From contig CAKQRE010000006.1 in assembly GCA_934271265.1 (NCBI GenBank), positions 1-64,000 of the forward strand: DNA of 64,000 nt, in the 5' to 3' direction. Positions 32,253-44,069 of the stretch are shown piece by piece. Position numbers and translations under genes: made by a program. The notes beneath the pieces are model-generated. The model saw nothing but the letters and a program-made list of their open reading frames with translations. It had not been told where the DNA came from and ran no database searches. Within the stretch, counting starts at the first letter, position 1. Each line of letters begins with the position of its first letter. The stretch is from an uncultured Clostridia bacterium. GTDB taxonomy: Bacteria > Bacillota > Clostridia > Christensenellales > Borkfalkiaceae.

Positions 32253-34706
32253 ATGCAGGATTATCTGGAAAAACTAAACGAAGAACAAATCGGACCCGTC
32301 ATGCAGACGGAAGGCGCGGTATTGGTGATCGCGGGAGCGGGGAGCGGAAAGACCCGCGTTCTTACAAGTCGTATCACTCATCTTGTTTCCGATCTCGGCG
32401 TCGATCCCTACAACATACTTGCGATCACTTTTACGAATAAAGCCGCAGGAGAGATGAAGGAGAGAATCGCCGCCATGGTGGGAGACAGCGCGGAAAGAAT
32501 GTGGGTTTGTACCATTCACTCCATGTGCGTCCGTATTCTGCGTGTTTGCGCGTCCTCTATCGGTTACGATCCCGATTTTTCCATTTATTCCGAGACTGAT
32601 AAAGAAAAGGTTTTGAAAAGGATCATTGCGGGGCTTTCGCTCGAGGCGGACGAATATTTCAAAACGGTAAAAAATCTGATTTCGGCGAGAAAGAACAAGG
32701 ATATGGATATCGAGGAATTTCAGGCGGAAAACAAACACATGAGAAATCTCGGAAATTACGTTAAGATCATGGAAGCGTATGAAGAAGAGCTGAAGAAATC
32801 GAACGCTTTCGATTTCGACGATCTGCTCATTAAAACCTATCATCTTCTTGCCGAAAATCGCGACGCCCTCGATAAATTCGCCGGCAGATTCCGCTATATC
32901 CACGTTGACGAGTTTCAGGATACGAACGTCGTTCAATATCAGATCGTAAAACTGCTGTCGAGCGAGCACGGAAACATTTTTGCCGTCGGCGACGACGATC
33001 AGAGCATTTACGGCTGGCGCGGCGCGGATATCAATAACATATTAGGATTCGAAAAGGATTTCAAGGGGGCGAAAGTCTTTAAGCTCGAACGCAATTATCG
33101 TTCTACGAAAAAGATCCTCGAACTTGCCAATACCATCATAGCAAACAACGAAAACCGTAAGAGCAAGGTTTTATGGACGGCGAACGACGACGGCGTGAAA
33201 GCAGAGCTGTACTGCGCGGATGACGAGGCGGGGGAAGCGCAGTATACCGCCATTCAGATCAAAACGCTCTTATCCCGCGGGTATAAGTATTCCGATTTTG
33301 CCGTTTTAATGCGGATCAACGCGCTTTCCCGTTCGTATGAACAGGAGTTTATGAAATACGGGATCCCGTGCAAAGTGTACGGCGGATTCAAATTCTTCGA
33401 GAGAAAGGAGATCAAGGATCTGACGGCGTATTTAAGGATCCTGTGTAACCCTCTCGATAACGAGGCGGTTCTCCGCGTGATCAACGTGCCGAAACGCGGG
33501 ATCGGGGCAAAGTCGGTGGAAGCCCTTACGAACTACGCGACCGAAAACGGCTTTTCGGTGTTTGACGGCGTTTACGACGTCGCGTCGCTTCCCGTAAACG
33601 AAGGTGCGAAAAACAAAATAACAGGGTTTAAAAACGTACTGAAAGACCTGATCGTGGCAAAGGAAAACATGAGCCTTCCCGATCTCGTGAAAAAGGTGAT
33701 CGACGATACCGACTTTATGTCCTGCTTTTCGGAGGATACTTCGGAAAACGAGGACAAGAAGAGAAACATCGACGAATTCCGCAACTCCGTGGAAGAATTT
33801 TACAAAGCAAACCCGGATGCGCCGTTGTCGGAATATCTCAATTCCGTAACGCTCAGTTCGGATACGGACGAGATCAACGAAGGGGAGTTCGTGACCCTCG
33901 CTACCGTTCACTCGGTGAAGGGGCTCGAATATCCCTGCGTATTCGTGTGCGGGCTCGATAAGGAGATTTTTCCCGTCGCGCGCGCCTACGATAATCCGTC
34001 CGATCTCGAGGAAGAGCGCAGGCTGATGTACGTAGCGATCACCCGAGCGGAAAAGAGATTATACTTCACAAGGGCGAAAAGCAGATTCCTGTACGGCTCG
34101 CGCAGACCGACCGCTCAGTCGGAATTTCTTGACGAGCTCGCGCCCGTTCTCGGCACGGTAAAGAAGAACAGCTATTATTCGCCGCGGGATAATTCCTATC
34201 GCCGTGACGACGATGACGAAGTGTACGGCAACGGCGCAAGAGGCGGTTCGTCATACGGCGGGCGTTCCTCTTACGGTTCCTTCGGTTCGTCTTACGGTTT
34301 TTCGGGTTCGGGGAGTTCGTACGGCGGAAGCGGGTATTCTCACGGAGATTCGGGATACGATCAATCGGGCGGGTACGGGTCGTCGTATGGGGGAAACGCG
34401 CCTTCGTACGGCGCGGGAAATTCAACCCGCCGGCAGACGAGCGGAGGGTATGCGTCCTCTTATCGTTCGGCTTGGGGTGGAAAGACTTCAAGTGCCGCAA
34501 GCGTGGCGAAATCGGGATCGCAGGGCGGTGCCGACGTGACGAAGATCCGTTCCGGCGTAAAGGTGCGCCATCGCAAATTCGGCGAAGGAACGGTGATCCA
34601 GACGAAAAATTCCGGCGGAGAACTGATCGCGGATATCGCGTTCAAGGGAGTCGGGATCAAGTCTCTCGTCGTGAGGCTCGCACCGATCGAAATCGTGAAC
34701 GAATAA
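32253..34706 (+). CDS. pcrA: PcrA/UvrD-family ATP-dependent DNA helicase with SYG-rich linker
   Basis: An 817-aa superfamily 1A 3'-5' helicase for repair and removal of stalled complexes. Motif I is AGAGSGKT (about residues 27-34), Ia ITFTNKAAGEMKER, II DEFQDTN, III GDDDQSIYGWRGA, IV LERNYRS, and V/VI TVHSVKGLEY and VAITRAEKRL. Residues about 660-760 form a Gly/Ser/Tyr-rich low-complexity segment with six SYG units plus GYS, GYD and GYG. A Tudor-like C-terminal domain follows (VRHRKFGEGTV), which in PcrA binds RNA polymerase. The helicase core is ordinary; the linker is far longer and more biased than usual. ligA follows at 77 bp, the standard order. Confidence 0.96.
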   Translation: MQDYLEKLNEEQIGPVMQTEGAVLVIAGAGSGKTRVLTSRITHLVSDLGVDPYNILAITFTNKAAGEMKERIAAMVGDSAERMWVCTIHSMCVRILRVCASSIGYDPDFSIYSETDKEKVLKRIIAGLSLEADEYFKTVKNLISARKNKDMDIEEFQAENKHMRNLGNYVKIMEAYEEELKKSNAFDFDDLLIKTYHLLAENRDALDKFAGRFRYIHVDEFQDTNVVQYQIVKLLSSEHGNIFAVGDDDQSIYGWRGADINNILGFEKDFKGAKVFKLERNYRSTKKILELANTIIANNENRKSKVLWTANDDGVKAELYCADDEAGEAQYTAIQIKTLLSRGYKYSDFAVLMRINALSRSYEQEFMKYGIPCKVYGGFKFFERKEIKDLTAYLRILCNPLDNEAVLRVINVPKRGIGAKSVEALTNYATENGFSVFDGVYDVASLPVNEGAKNKITGFKNVLKDLIVAKENMSLPDLVKKVIDDTDFMSCFSEDTSENEDKKRNIDEFRNSVEEFYKANPDAPLSEYLNSVTLSSDTDEINEGEFVTLATVHSVKGLEYPCVFVCGLDKEIFPVARAYDNPSDLEEERRLMYVAITRAEKRLYFTRAKSRFLYGSRRPTAQSEFLDELAPVLGTVKKNSYYSPRDNSYRRDDDDEVYGNGARGGSSYGGRSSYGSFGSSYGFSGSGSSYGGSGYSHGDSGYDQSGGYGSSYGGNAPSYGAGNSTRRQTSGGYASSYRSAWGGKTSSAASVAKSGSQGGADVTKIRSGVKVRHRKFGEGTVIQTKNSGGELIADIAFKGVGIKSLVVRLAPIEIVNE

Positions 34707-34762
34707 CCGATCGCGTTACACATAAAACATACTAAAATATCAGAACATATCGCAAATTTTAA

Positions 34763-36746
<1,984 letters not shown>

Positions 36747-36878
36747 AAAACGGAATAGCGGATCTATTACCGCCACGCGCGAAAAAAACCGGGTTTAAGG
36801 AACTTTTTCCTGTAAATTCGATTTTGCGGCCTGCCGGGCGGATACCGCTTTTCCCGAAAAGCGAAGGAGCAAGACGAA

Positions 36879-37754
36879 ATGCGCAGCATGACAGGTTACG
36901 GGAAAGCCGTAACGGAAAAAAACGGAATCACGCTTACGGCGGAGCTGAAAACGGTGAACAACCGCTTTCTGGATCTCGTGCCGAAATACCCGCGCGCATT
37001 CGTTCCGCTGGACGATCTGATCCGTAAAACGGTTTCCTGCGGGATCCGCAGAGGGAGAGTCGAACTTTTCATCACCTATACCGATCTTTCCGAAAGCGGA
37101 AAGACGCTGATCGTTGACGAAAGCCTTGCCGGCAGATACGTTGCGGCGGCGAAAACGCTTTCCGAGAAATTCGGCGTGGAAAACGATATGACGGTCACTT
37201 CGCTGATGCGTTGTCCCGACGTGGTGACGGAAACGGTTGCCGAATCGGACGAAGATATGCTTGCGGAAATGGTGAAGGGTACGATCGGGAATGCGATCGA
37301 AGCCTTGAACCTCATGCGGGACGCCGAAGGGAAAAAACTGAAAGCGGATATTCTTTCCCGTGCATCCGTCGTGGAAGAACTCGCCGCGAAAATCGCGGAG
37401 CGCGCGCCGGATATCAAAGAGGAATACCGCAAAAAAATCGAAGAGCGTATGAAAGAGATTTTATCCGACGTGCGCTTCGACGAAGGAAGAATGTTGCAGG
37501 AAGTCGCTTTGTTTGCCGATAAAACGAATATCGACGAAGAACTTACCAGGCTGAAAAGTCACGTTTCTCAACTTCGCAAGATCTGTGAGGAAGAAACGGA
37601 CGCCGGAAAGAAACTCGATTTCCTGATGCAGGAATTTAACCGCGAAACCAATACGATCTGTTCAAAGTCGAACGATATCGAAATCACGAGGGTCGCCCTC
37701 GCGCTGAAAAACGAGATCGAAAAGATGAGAGAGCAGGTGCAGAATATAGAATAA
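36879..37754 (+). CDS. yicC: YicC/YloC-family endoribonuclease
   Basis: A 291-aa protein beginning MRSMTGYGKA, the hallmark start of the YicC family. It shows the N-terminal YicC domain (LKTVNNRFLDL, RRGRVELFI) and the C-terminal DUF1732 region (EELTRLKSHVSQLR, GKKLDFLMQEFNRETNTICSK). Family members act as RNA endonucleases. The gene normally precedes remA, gmk and rpoZ in Bacillota; here rpoZ is only 16 bp downstream and gmk is absent. Confidence 0.95.
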   Translation: MRSMTGYGKAVTEKNGITLTAELKTVNNRFLDLVPKYPRAFVPLDDLIRKTVSCGIRRGRVELFITYTDLSESGKTLIVDESLAGRYVAAAKTLSEKFGVENDMTVTSLMRCPDVVTETVAESDEDMLAEMVKGTIGNAIEALNLMRDAEGKKLKADILSRASVVEELAAKIAERAPDIKEEYRKKIEERMKEILSDVRFDEGRMLQEVALFADKTNIDEELTRLKSHVSQLRKICEEETDAGKKLDFLMQEFNRETNTICSKSNDIEITRVALALKNEIEKMREQVQNIE

Positions 37755-37770
37755 AAGGAGATAACAGATT

Positions 37771-37974
37771 ATGATCAATTTTCCGCCTATCGACGAACTT
37801 GCCGATAAAGTAGGTTCCAAATACACCCTTTGCGTTATTGCGTCCAAACGCGCGAGACAGCTGATCGACCATGCTCAGAATCAGGGATACACCGATCTTC
37901 CGAGTAAGAACAAACCGCTGAGCGAAGCGGCTATGGAAATTTACGAGGGTAAAGTTACCGTTTCCAAGTATTGA
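37771..37974 (+). CDS. rpoZ: RNA polymerase omega subunit
   Basis: A 67-aa omega subunit that helps assemble and stabilise RNA polymerase. The core helix motif KYTLCVIASKRARQL (about residues 17-31) matches the conserved KY.LV...AKRAR pattern. GGAG precedes the ATG. It is 16 bp after yicC; priA follows 171 bp later across a stretch with only small hairpins. Confidence 0.92.
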   Translation: MINFPPIDELADKVGSKYTLCVIASKRARQLIDHAQNQGYTDLPSKNKPLSEAAMEIYEGKVTVSKY

Positions 37975-38145
37975 TTTTTTTTGAACGGAAAGAAATTTCC
38001 GTAAACGAAACGTGCGGCTTGATGCCGCAAAAAGGCTCAGCCTTTGCCGATCCTGCCCGTTTTTCGGGTGAACGGGGGTAAAAAGGTTGCGCTTTTTTCT
38101 TTTTTACGGGGTAAGATCAAAAAACAAAGGAGGGAGGTTTTCGTT

Positions 38146-40344
38146 ATGATCGCGGAAGTGATCGTGGATATCGCGCACAGCGAAACGGACAGAGTGTTCG
38201 ATTATATTGCCGAAGACGGCGGAATTTCCCTCGGCTCGCGCGTGGAAGTGCCTTTCGGCAGACAAACGAAAGAGGGATTTGTGATCGGGCTGAAAGAAAC
38301 GTCCGGTCTTTCTTCCGACAGACTGAAAAAAATCATCCGCTGTCCGGACGAATTTCCCGTGATCGGAAAAGAGTGCCTCGAGCTCGCGCGGTTCGTAAAG
38401 GAAACCTATCACGTTCCGTTCGCTCTTGCCCTCAGACAGTTTATCCCCGCGGAACTTCGCGGCGGCAGGGTAAAGGAAAAAATCGTTCGTTTTGCCTCTC
38501 TGTCTTCCGAAAAATCGCCCGTCGCCATGGTGGCGGAACTGAGAAAAGGTTCTACGGCTCAGGCGAACGCCATCGGTTATCTTACGCAGGAAAAAAAGGC
38601 GAGGCTTTCCGAGCTGAACGAAAAATTCGGCAACCAGGCGATCAAAAAACTGATCGAAAGAAATTTCGTGATCGTAACGGACGAGCGGGCGAGCAGGATC
38701 CCTTACCGCGATCTCGTTCCCCGTTCGGAAGAAGTGGATCTGACGGACGAACAGGAAAAAGCGATCGCCGCCGTCGAAAACGCAAAACAGACGGTCGCTC
38801 TTCTGTTCGGCGTTACGGGAAGCGGAAAAACGGAAGTTTATCTTCGCCTGATCAACGCGGCGCTCGAAAAAGGAAAAACGGCGATCATGCTCGTGCCGGA
38901 GATCGCGCTCACCCCGCAGATGCTCCGCCAGCTCAGAGCGAGATTCGGAGACAGCGTGTCTATATTGCACAGCGGCTTGTCGGCAGGGGAGCGCTTCGAC
39001 GAATGGTACCGTCTGAAAACGGGAGAGGCGAGGATCGCGATCGGCGCGAGAAGCGCGATTTTTGCTCCTCTTTCCGATCTCGGGATCGTCATCGTGGACG
39101 AAGAGCACGACGGCAGTTACGAGGCGGAAACGAGCCCCCGCTACAAAACGATCGACGTTGCGAAAAAGCGCGCGGAACTTTCCGGCTGTAAACTCGTACT
39201 CGGCAGCGCGACCCCTTCGATCGACAGTTACGACAGGGCGATCTCCGGAGAATACGCGCTTGCCGAAATGAAAAACAGGATCAACGGCAAAGCATTGCCG
39301 GAGTTTATCATCGCCGATATGCGGAAAGAAGTCCGCGCGGGAAACGAAAGCATTTTTTCTTCTTATCTGAAGTCGGAACTTGCCGCTTGTCTGAAAGAGG
39401 GCAATCAGGCGATCCTTTTTCTCAACCGCAGAGGGTATTCCCAACAGGTGATCTGCCGCGACTGCGGGTATGTCGCGAAATGCGAAAACTGCGACATTTC
39501 TTTAAACTATCATCGCGACGTGGGGCTTCTGAAATGCCATTACTGCGGCGCAACCTATCATAAACTTTCCGCCTGCCCGGAATGCGGATCGCTCAATTTA
39601 AGTTACAGCGGAACGGGAACGCAGCGCATCTGCGAAGATCTCGGAAAACTGTTTCCCAAAGCTAAGATCCTCAGAATGGATAACGATACCACGGCGAATA
39701 AAGAAGGGCATTTTAAAATTCTGAAAGAGTTTTCGGACAGGAAAGCCGATTTTCTCGTCGGTACGCAGATGGTGGCAAAGGGGCACGATTTTCCCGCCGT
39801 TACGTTGGTCGGTATTCTCGACGCGGATATGAGCCTGTATTTTTCCGATTATCGCAGCGGGGAAAGAACTTTCCAGCTGATCACGCAGGTAGCGGGAAGA
39901 AGCGGACGTGCGGACAGAAAAGGGAAAGTCGTTCTGCAAACGTATAATCCGGAAAACGACGTGATCGATTTTGCCGTGCGCTACGATTACAAAGGTTTTT
40001 TTGCCCGGGAAAAAGCGATCCGGAAATCGACGGGATTTCCGCCGTACGCCCTGATCCTCCGCGTGATGGTCGAGTCGGAAGAAGACGGTGCGGCAATGGA
40101 GACTTTGCGGCTTGTTTACGAAGATCTAAAACCGGTTTACGAGGCGAACAGAGAATGTTTTCTCTTCTTCAATAAAATGAAAAGCCCAGTGAAACGAATA
40201 AAAAACAAGTATCGCTATCAGGCGCTGATGCGGCTTTGCGGCGATTACGAAAAAATAAAAAACGAAATTTACGAGAGGAGTTTGTCGCATAAAACGCAGA
40301 AAACTCTCGTTTACGTAGAGGAAAACCCCTCGAGCCTGAGCTGA
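38146..40344 (+). CDS. priA: primosomal replication restart helicase PriA
   Basis: A 732-aa helicase that reloads DnaB at stalled forks. The 3' DNA-binding domain (DRVFDYIAEDG, VEVPFGRQTKEGFV) is followed by Walker A GVTGSGKTEVYL, the DEEH box and a zinc module of paired CxxC motifs (CRDCG, CENCD, CHYCG, CPECG), then motif V/VI (GTQMVAKGHDFP, QVAGRSGRAD). I chose the ATG at 38146 with AAAGGAGGGAGG 7 nt upstream; a longer frame from 38044 is untranslated leader. coaBC, usually beside priA, is missing. Confidence 0.96.
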   Translation: MIAEVIVDIAHSETDRVFDYIAEDGGISLGSRVEVPFGRQTKEGFVIGLKETSGLSSDRLKKIIRCPDEFPVIGKECLELARFVKETYHVPFALALRQFIPAELRGGRVKEKIVRFASLSSEKSPVAMVAELRKGSTAQANAIGYLTQEKKARLSELNEKFGNQAIKKLIERNFVIVTDERASRIPYRDLVPRSEEVDLTDEQEKAIAAVENAKQTVALLFGVTGSGKTEVYLRLINAALEKGKTAIMLVPEIALTPQMLRQLRARFGDSVSILHSGLSAGERFDEWYRLKTGEARIAIGARSAIFAPLSDLGIVIVDEEHDGSYEAETSPRYKTIDVAKKRAELSGCKLVLGSATPSIDSYDRAISGEYALAEMKNRINGKALPEFIIADMRKEVRAGNESIFSSYLKSELAACLKEGNQAILFLNRRGYSQQVICRDCGYVAKCENCDISLNYHRDVGLLKCHYCGATYHKLSACPECGSLNLSYSGTGTQRICEDLGKLFPKAKILRMDNDTTANKEGHFKILKEFSDRKADFLVGTQMVAKGHDFPAVTLVGILDADMSLYFSDYRSGERTFQLITQVAGRSGRADRKGKVVLQTYNPENDVIDFAVRYDYKGFFAREKAIRKSTGFPPYALILRVMVESEEDGAAMETLRLVYEDLKPVYEANRECFLFFNKMKSPVKRIKNKYRYQALMRLCGDYEKIKNEIYERSLSHKTQKTLVYVEENPSSLS

Positions 40345-40362
40345 GGGGAAAGGAGAAATTCG

Positions 40363-40818
40363 ATGGCTAAACTCAGAATTTTGCAGGTGGGAGAAGAGAC
40401 CTTAAGAATGAAGTGCGACGAAGTCACTTCGTTCGATCTCAATTTAAGCACCTTGCTCAACAATATGAAAGAAACGTTGAAAGACGCGAAAGGGGCGGGG
40501 CTTGCCGCACCTCAGGTCGGCGTGACGAAGCGCGTTTTCGTCGTCGACGTGGACGAGGGGTATTTCGAATTTATCAATCCCGTGATCCTCGGGACTTCCG
40601 GTTCGCAGTACGGCGTGGAAGGGTGTCTTTCCGTAAAAGGGAAGTGGGGAGACGTGAAAAGACCGAGAAAGGTGACCGTAAAAGCATTCGACCGTTACGG
40701 AAAACCGTTTAAGATCGTGGCGAAAGATTTCTTTGCAAAGGCGATCTGTCACGAATACGATCACCTTGACGGGATATTGTATATCGACAAAGCGGATAAT
40801 CTCAGGGAGGAAGAGTAA
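40363..40818 (+). CDS. def: peptide deformylase
   Basis: A 151-aa metalloenzyme that removes the formyl group from nascent proteins. All three signatures are present: GAGLAAPQ (motif 1), EGCLSV (motif 2, metal-binding Cys) and HEYDHLDG (motif 3, catalytic Glu and two His). The length fits the compact type. It starts 18 bp after priA and is followed directly by fmt, the enzyme that adds the formyl group. Confidence 0.97.
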   Translation: MAKLRILQVGEETLRMKCDEVTSFDLNLSTLLNNMKETLKDAKGAGLAAPQVGVTKRVFVVDVDEGYFEFINPVILGTSGSQYGVEGCLSVKGKWGDVKRPRKVTVKAFDRYGKPFKIVAKDFFAKAICHEYDHLDGILYIDKADNLREEE

Positions 40819-40819
40819 C

Positions 40820-41746
40820 TTGAAAATCATTTTCATGGGCACGCCCGATTTTGCGGTGAAGCCGCTCGAAAGCCTTCTCTCTTCCGCAAGACACAAGGTC
40901 GTTGCCGTGGTAACGCAACCGGATAAGCCGGTCGGAAGAAAAGGCATTCTGACGCCGCCTCCGGTAAAAACGGTTGCGGAAAAAGCGGGCGTTCCCGTAT
41001 ACCAGTTTCCGAAAATCGGGGAAGGGCTCGAAACTCTGAAAGGGCTGCACGCCGATATCATGATCACCTGCGCATACGGGCAACTGATCCCGCAGAGCGT
41101 GATCGCGCTTTGTCCGCACGGGATCGTGAATATTCATGCGTCGCTGTTGCCGAAATACCGCGGCGCGGCGCCGATCCAGTACGCCGTGATAAACGGGGAG
41201 AAGGAAACGGGCGTTACGTTCATGAAAACGGACGTCGGTCTCGATACGGGAGACATGATCGCGAAATATCCGCTTGCGATTAAAAGCGGGGAGACTGCGG
41301 GCGAACTTTCCGATCGTCTGTCCTCTCTCGGAGCGGAGAAAGCGGAAGAGGTTTTAAATTCGATCGAAGAGGGAACAGCGGAATACGTAAAGCAGGACAA
41401 TGCGATTGCGTCTCTCGTAAAAACAATCAAAAAAGAAGATTCTATCATCGATTTTACAAAAGATTCCGAAACGGTGTGTCACTTTGTTCTCGGAATGAAT
41501 CCGAAGCCGGCGGCGCAATGTTTTCATAACGGAAAGATCATGAAAGTGTTCTATGCCGTTCCCGCGGAGGGCAAGGGCGAACCGGGCGAGGTACTGACCG
41601 CAAAGGGAAGACTTGTCGTAGCGTGCGGGAAGGGTGCGATCGAAATAACGGAATTGCAGGAAGAGGGAGGAAAGAGAATGAGTGCAAAAGATTTTCTTTC
41701 CGGACGTAAGATCGCCGTCGGCGAAAGGTTGATTTCCTGCTTATGA
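40820..41746 (+). CDS. fmt: methionyl-tRNA formyltransferase
   Basis: A 308-aa enzyme that formylates initiator Met-tRNA. The start is TTG at 40820, 9 nt after AGGGAGG and 1 nt after the def stop, giving the standard KIIFMGTPDFAV N-terminus. Motifs include HASLLPKYRGAAPIQ (formyl-folate site), the Asp in VGLDTGDM, and a C-terminal OB-like domain. It overlaps rsmB by 4 nt (ATGA). Confidence 0.96.
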   Translation: MKIIFMGTPDFAVKPLESLLSSARHKVVAVVTQPDKPVGRKGILTPPPVKTVAEKAGVPVYQFPKIGEGLETLKGLHADIMITCAYGQLIPQSVIALCPHGIVNIHASLLPKYRGAAPIQYAVINGEKETGVTFMKTDVGLDTGDMIAKYPLAIKSGETAGELSDRLSSLGAEKAEEVLNSIEEGTAEYVKQDNAIASLVKTIKKEDSIIDFTKDSETVCHFVLGMNPKPAAQCFHNGKIMKVFYAVPAEGKGEPGEVLTAKGRLVVACGKGAIEITELQEEGGKRMSAKDFLSGRKIAVGERLISCL

Positions 41747-43005
41747 TCGATATTTTTTACGACAGTTACCGCGTTCTGACCAAAGTTTATTCCGAAGGCG
41801 CGTTTCTGAAACAGGCACTTTCGGATACCTTTATCGAAGAAAAGAACAGAGCGCATACGACGAAGATCTGCTACGGCGTTCTCGACCGTGATATCGCCCT
41901 CGATTACGATATGAACTATCTGTGCGACAAACGACCGAAACTTGCCGTCAGAACGGTCCTTAAGATTGCAATGTATTCTTTAAAATATCTGAGATCCGCT
42001 CCGTACTGCGTCTGCGACAATGCGGTAGAGCTTTTGAAAAAGCTCGGAAAGGGGGGAACGGCAGGTTTCGCGAACGCCTTTCTCAGAAAGTATTTAAAAA
42101 CGGAAATTCCTTTACCTGCCTATAAATTTGAAAGGTTTTCCGTTACGTGGTCTTATCCGTTATTCGCTGTGAAGCGACTGATAAAAGATTACGGCGAAGA
42201 AATTGCGTCCCGCATTGCGGAAGAGGGAAAGGAAAGAACGCTCGTGCGGTTTTTTCCGAGAACGGACGGGGAGAAATACCTTGCCGACCGAAGGTGGGAA
42301 TTTGAGAAAACGCCTTTTGAAAACTGTTTCTTCGTTCGCGGTTTCAAGCGGAACGAAGACTACGACCGCGGCGTTTATACCTTTCAGTCGATCGGAAGCG
42401 CGGCGATCGTCGATGCCGTGATCGACGGGAAAGACAGATCTTCCGAAACGATTCTCGACGCATGCGCGGCACCGGGCGGAAAGAGCATTGCGCTGTCGTT
42501 TGCGTTTTCTTCCGTTACGGCGTGCGAACTTCATGCGCACCGCGTGAATCTGATCGGAGAATACGTCTCCCGCACGGGGCGCGAAAACGTGACGGCGTTG
42601 CAGGCGGATTCCTCATCTTTCCGCGAGGAATTCGAAAGTAAATTCGACGTCGTTTTAACCGACGTTCCCTGTTCCGGATTCGGGGTCGTGTCCGACAATC
42701 CCGATATCAAAAGAAACCGCACGGACGCAGACGTTACGGAACTGACGAAACTGCAGTTGTCCGTTCTCGAAAACTGTTCCCGCTACGTGAAACCGGGCGG
42801 AGAGCTGGTGTATTCCACCTGTTCGGTATTCCGCGCGGAAAACGACGGGGTGGCGGAAGCCTTTTTAAGAGAGCACGAAGCTTTTGAAGAGATCCCTTGC
42901 GAAAGTCCGCTTGCGCACCTTCGTTTCGGGCACGGTATGACGTTTCTTCCCTATCTGTCGGAGGGCGCGGGCTTTTACGTTTGTAAATTCAGGCGAAAAC
43001 AATGA
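41743..43005 (+). CDS. rsmB: 16S rRNA m5C967 methyltransferase
   Basis: A 420-aa protein with an N-terminal NusB-like helical RNA-binding domain (about residues 1-135) and a SAM-dependent methyltransferase domain. The latter has LDACAAPGGKS (SAM site, about 242-252), DVPCSGFG (motif IV Cys) and YSTCSVF (motif VI catalytic Cys). It is coupled to fmt before and rlmN after by 4-nt overlaps, the usual order. Confidence 0.95.
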   Translation: MIDIFYDSYRVLTKVYSEGAFLKQALSDTFIEEKNRAHTTKICYGVLDRDIALDYDMNYLCDKRPKLAVRTVLKIAMYSLKYLRSAPYCVCDNAVELLKKLGKGGTAGFANAFLRKYLKTEIPLPAYKFERFSVTWSYPLFAVKRLIKDYGEEIASRIAEEGKERTLVRFFPRTDGEKYLADRRWEFEKTPFENCFFVRGFKRNEDYDRGVYTFQSIGSAAIVDAVIDGKDRSSETILDACAAPGGKSIALSFAFSSVTACELHAHRVNLIGEYVSRTGRENVTALQADSSSFREEFESKFDVVLTDVPCSGFGVVSDNPDIKRNRTDADVTELTKLQLSVLENCSRYVKPGGELVYSTCSVFRAENDGVAEAFLREHEAFEEIPCESPLAHLRFGHGMTFLPYLSEGAGFYVCKFRRKQ

Positions 43006-44069
43006 AAGAGATTTTACAGGATTATTCCGAAGAACAACTGAAAACCCTCCTTGCGGAATACGGCGAAAAACCTTTCCGCGCGGGGCAGATCTTCCGCGGG
43101 CTCGCCTCCGGGAAGAGTATTTCCGAACTGACCGAACTGAGCCTTGCTTTCCGGGAAAAACTGAAGGAGCGATTTGCGGACGAAGCGGTAAAGATCGTCG
43201 GCGAAAAGGTTTCGAAGATCGACGGTACGGTGAAATACCTTTTTGCCTTAAGCGACGGTAACGTGATCGAAGGGGTGCTGATGAAATATAAATACGGCAA
43301 CACGCAGTGCGTTTCCACGCAGGTCGGGTGCCGTATGGGGTGCGCGTTCTGCGCGTCCGGCATCGGCGGATTGGTCAGAAACCTTACGGCGGGGGAGATC
43401 GCCTCCGAGATCTACGCCGTAAATCGCGTGCTCGGCGGAACGACGGAAAAACGTCAGGTGACGAACGTTGTGATGATGGGCAGCGGAGAACCGCTCGACA
43501 ACTATGATAACAGCATACGCTTTATTCGCAATCTTTCGGCAAAAAACGGGCTGAACGTCAGTCCGCGCAACGTCAGCCTTTCTACGTGCGGGCTCGTGTC
43601 CGCGATCGACAAGCTTTCCCTGGAAGGTCTTGACGTCAATCTGACCGTTTCTCTCCACAATCCTTTCGACGAGAAGAGAAAAGAGCTGATGCCGATCGCG
43701 AATAAATATAAAGTTGCCGAAATATTAGACGCCTGTTCCCGCTATTTCGATAAGACGGGCAGACGGTATATTTTCGAATATTCCCTTGTGAAAGGACAGA
43801 ACGACGGCAAAGATTGCGCCGACGAGCTGATCCGCCTTCTGCGGGGAAGACCGTGCCACGTAAATCTGATCCGCCTGAACGCCGTAAAGGAGAAACACCT
43901 GGAAGCGACTTCCGATAAGGACGCTTACCGTTTTCTCGGTCTGCTCGAAAAAGGCGGACTTTCCGCCACGGTGAGAAGACAGATCGGCGTGGATATCGAC
44001 GGAGCCTGCGGGCAACTGAGAAGAAAATTTCTGAACGGTGAGGTGGAATTTGAAGGGCAGAATCGTTAA
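43002..44069 (+). CDS. rlmN: 23S rRNA/tRNA adenine C2 methyltransferase RlmN
   Basis: A 355-aa radical-SAM methyltransferase acting on A2503 of 23S rRNA and A37 of some tRNAs. The cluster motif CRMGCAFC is at about residues 110-117, and the methyl-carrying Cys is probably in DIDGACGQL near residue 341. GEPLDNYDN (SAM site) is present. It overlaps rsmB by 4 nt and rsgA by 20 nt. In most relatives a phosphatase and a PASTA kinase gene stand between rlmN and rsgA; here there is no room for them. Confidence 0.95.
   Translation: MKEILQDYSEEQLKTLLAEYGEKPFRAGQIFRGLASGKSISELTELSLAFREKLKERFADEAVKIVGEKVSKIDGTVKYLFALSDGNVIEGVLMKYKYGNTQCVSTQVGCRMGCAFCASGIGGLVRNLTAGEIASEIYAVNRVLGGTTEKRQVTNVVMMGSGEPLDNYDNSIRFIRNLSAKNGLNVSPRNVSLSTCGLVSAIDKLSLEGLDVNLTVSLHNPFDEKRKELMPIANKYKVAEILDACSRYFDKTGRRYIFEYSLVKGQNDGKDCADELIRLLRGRPCHVNLIRLNAVKEKHLEATSDKDAYRFLGLLEKGGLSATVRRQIGVDIDGACGQLRRKFLNGEVEFEGQNR

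Noticed and set aside
31847..32440. 197-codon + strand frame between coaE and pcrA
   Set aside because: It has a GTG start with no ribosome binding site, AT-biased composition, and overlaps the true pcrA start by about 190 nt.
37975..38145. Riboswitch in the priA leader
   Set aside because: Only small hairpins are seen; no known aptamer pattern was recognised.
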